A DNA stretch of 5,329 nt from an uncultured Oscillochloris sp. GTDB lineage: Bacteria; Chloroflexota; Chloroflexia; Chloroflexales; Chloroflexaceae. Location: positions 1 through 5,329 of the forward strand of contig CAIRFY010000268.1 in assembly GCA_903877945.1 (NCBI GenBank), in the 5' to 3' direction. Of the stretch, positions 5,122 through 5,329 are shown piece by piece; positions within the stretch are counted from its first letter, which is position 1; every line of letters starts with the position of its first letter. The position numbers and the translations under genes are program-made. Below the pieces are notes generated by a model. It did no database searches and was not told the origin of the DNA. It saw only the letters and a program-made list of their open reading frames with translations.

Positions 5122-5239
5122 CCCCCCCTAGCCCCCCCGCGTGCGGGGGGAACCCAATGCGTTGTCCCCCCCCGCGTGCGGGGGGAACCCAATGCGTTGT
5201 CCCCCCCCGCGTGCGGGGGGAACCCAATGCGTTGTCCCC
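5122..5239 (-). repeat. G/C-run minisatellite array, right copy (35-bp unit, inverted)
   Basis: CGCGTGCG begins at 5138, 5173 and 5208, an exact 35-bp period. Each unit has a hairpin of seven or eight C, GC, a GT loop, GC and six G, then the linker AACCCAATGCGTTGT. The inward end is CCCCCCCTAGCCCCCCC (5122-5138), the exact inverse complement of the end of the left array. Read on the minus strand the linker is ACAACGCATTGGGTT, matching ACAATGCATTGGTTGGTT of the left units apart from base changes and a 4-base length difference. The outward end is truncated to four C (5236-5239) and lies seven bases from the stop of the transposase-like gene. Confidence 0.93.
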
Positions 5240-5246
5240 ATGCGCA

Positions 5247-5329
5247 TCAAGCTTCTTTTGCCTCGGTCGTCAGGGCGAGCAAAAGCTGGTAGGTGTTTGG
5301 GCGCTTGTTGCGCGGGTTGATGCGTGCGG
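5247..5329 (-). CDS. Probable transposase, C-terminal end only (partial)
   Basis: The minus strand has an open frame from the window edge to a TGA at 5247-5249, encoding ARINPRNKRPNTYQLLLA followed by LTTEAKEA. The basic Arg-x-Asn-Pro-Arg stretch followed by a short hydrophobic tail resembles C-termini of DDE transposases of the IS4/IS5 type, but only 26 residues are visible and no catalytic residue is included. No terminal inverted repeat was recognised between its stop and the array. It is incomplete because the window ends, not because of a visible lesion. A non-transposase identity cannot be excluded. Confidence 0.45.
   Translation of the reverse strand, partial: ARINPRNKRPNTYQLLLALTTEAKEA

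Noticed and set aside
5243..5324. 8-bp inverted repeat CGCATCAA / TTGATGCG as insertion-sequence ends
   Set aside because: Both arms lie within or at the end of the coding frame and are too short and too close to be element termini; chance is likely.

Overview
The window looks like a GC-rich bacterial chromosome segment, most likely from Chloroflexota (Chloroflexus/Oscillochloris-like). That assignment is an inference. It rests on recR directly followed by a roadblock/LC7 gene, on codon use, and above all on the many intergenic palindromes of C-run/G-run type. There are no RNA genes and no CRISPR array.

Left part (1-845, plus strand): the window opens inside a G/C-run minisatellite array (1-144). 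Two short membrane-protein genes follow. One is a YtxH-like 72-residue protein (270-488) and the other a 44-residue single-pass protein (711-845). A 55-bp near-perfect palindrome (525-579) lies between them.

Centre (857-3566): a minus-strand D-isomer 2-hydroxyacid dehydrogenase (857-1885, GTG start with a clear ribosome binding site) diverges from a plus-strand polytopic membrane protein of GT-C glycosyltransferase type (1956-3566). The membrane protein gene carries two different repeat-derived stretches in frame. One (2482-2530) resembles the intergenic palindrome at 525-579. The other (2656-2816) is built from a perfect 38-bp direct repeat plus an inverted copy. Both appear to lengthen loops between membrane helices.

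Right part (3619-5029, minus strand): recR (4412-5029) is followed after 17 bp by a roadblock/LC7 gene (4032-4394). After a perfect 24-bp hairpin comes a two-helix membrane protein of unknown function (3619-3963). recR has a good extended -10 promoter (5077-5085) and a leader made of 7-bp tandem repeats.

Right end (5122-5329): a second minisatellite array of the same family as the left one, in opposite orientation, is followed by the last 26 codons of a probable transposase on the minus strand. Both arrays end in the identical 17-bp block GGGGGGGCTAGGGGGGG facing inward, so about 5 kb of ordinary genes is bracketed by inverted copies of one repeat family.

No complete new defence or mobile system is visible. 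The most interesting signals are the paired inverted arrays and the in-frame invasion of the membrane-protein gene by palindromic repeats.
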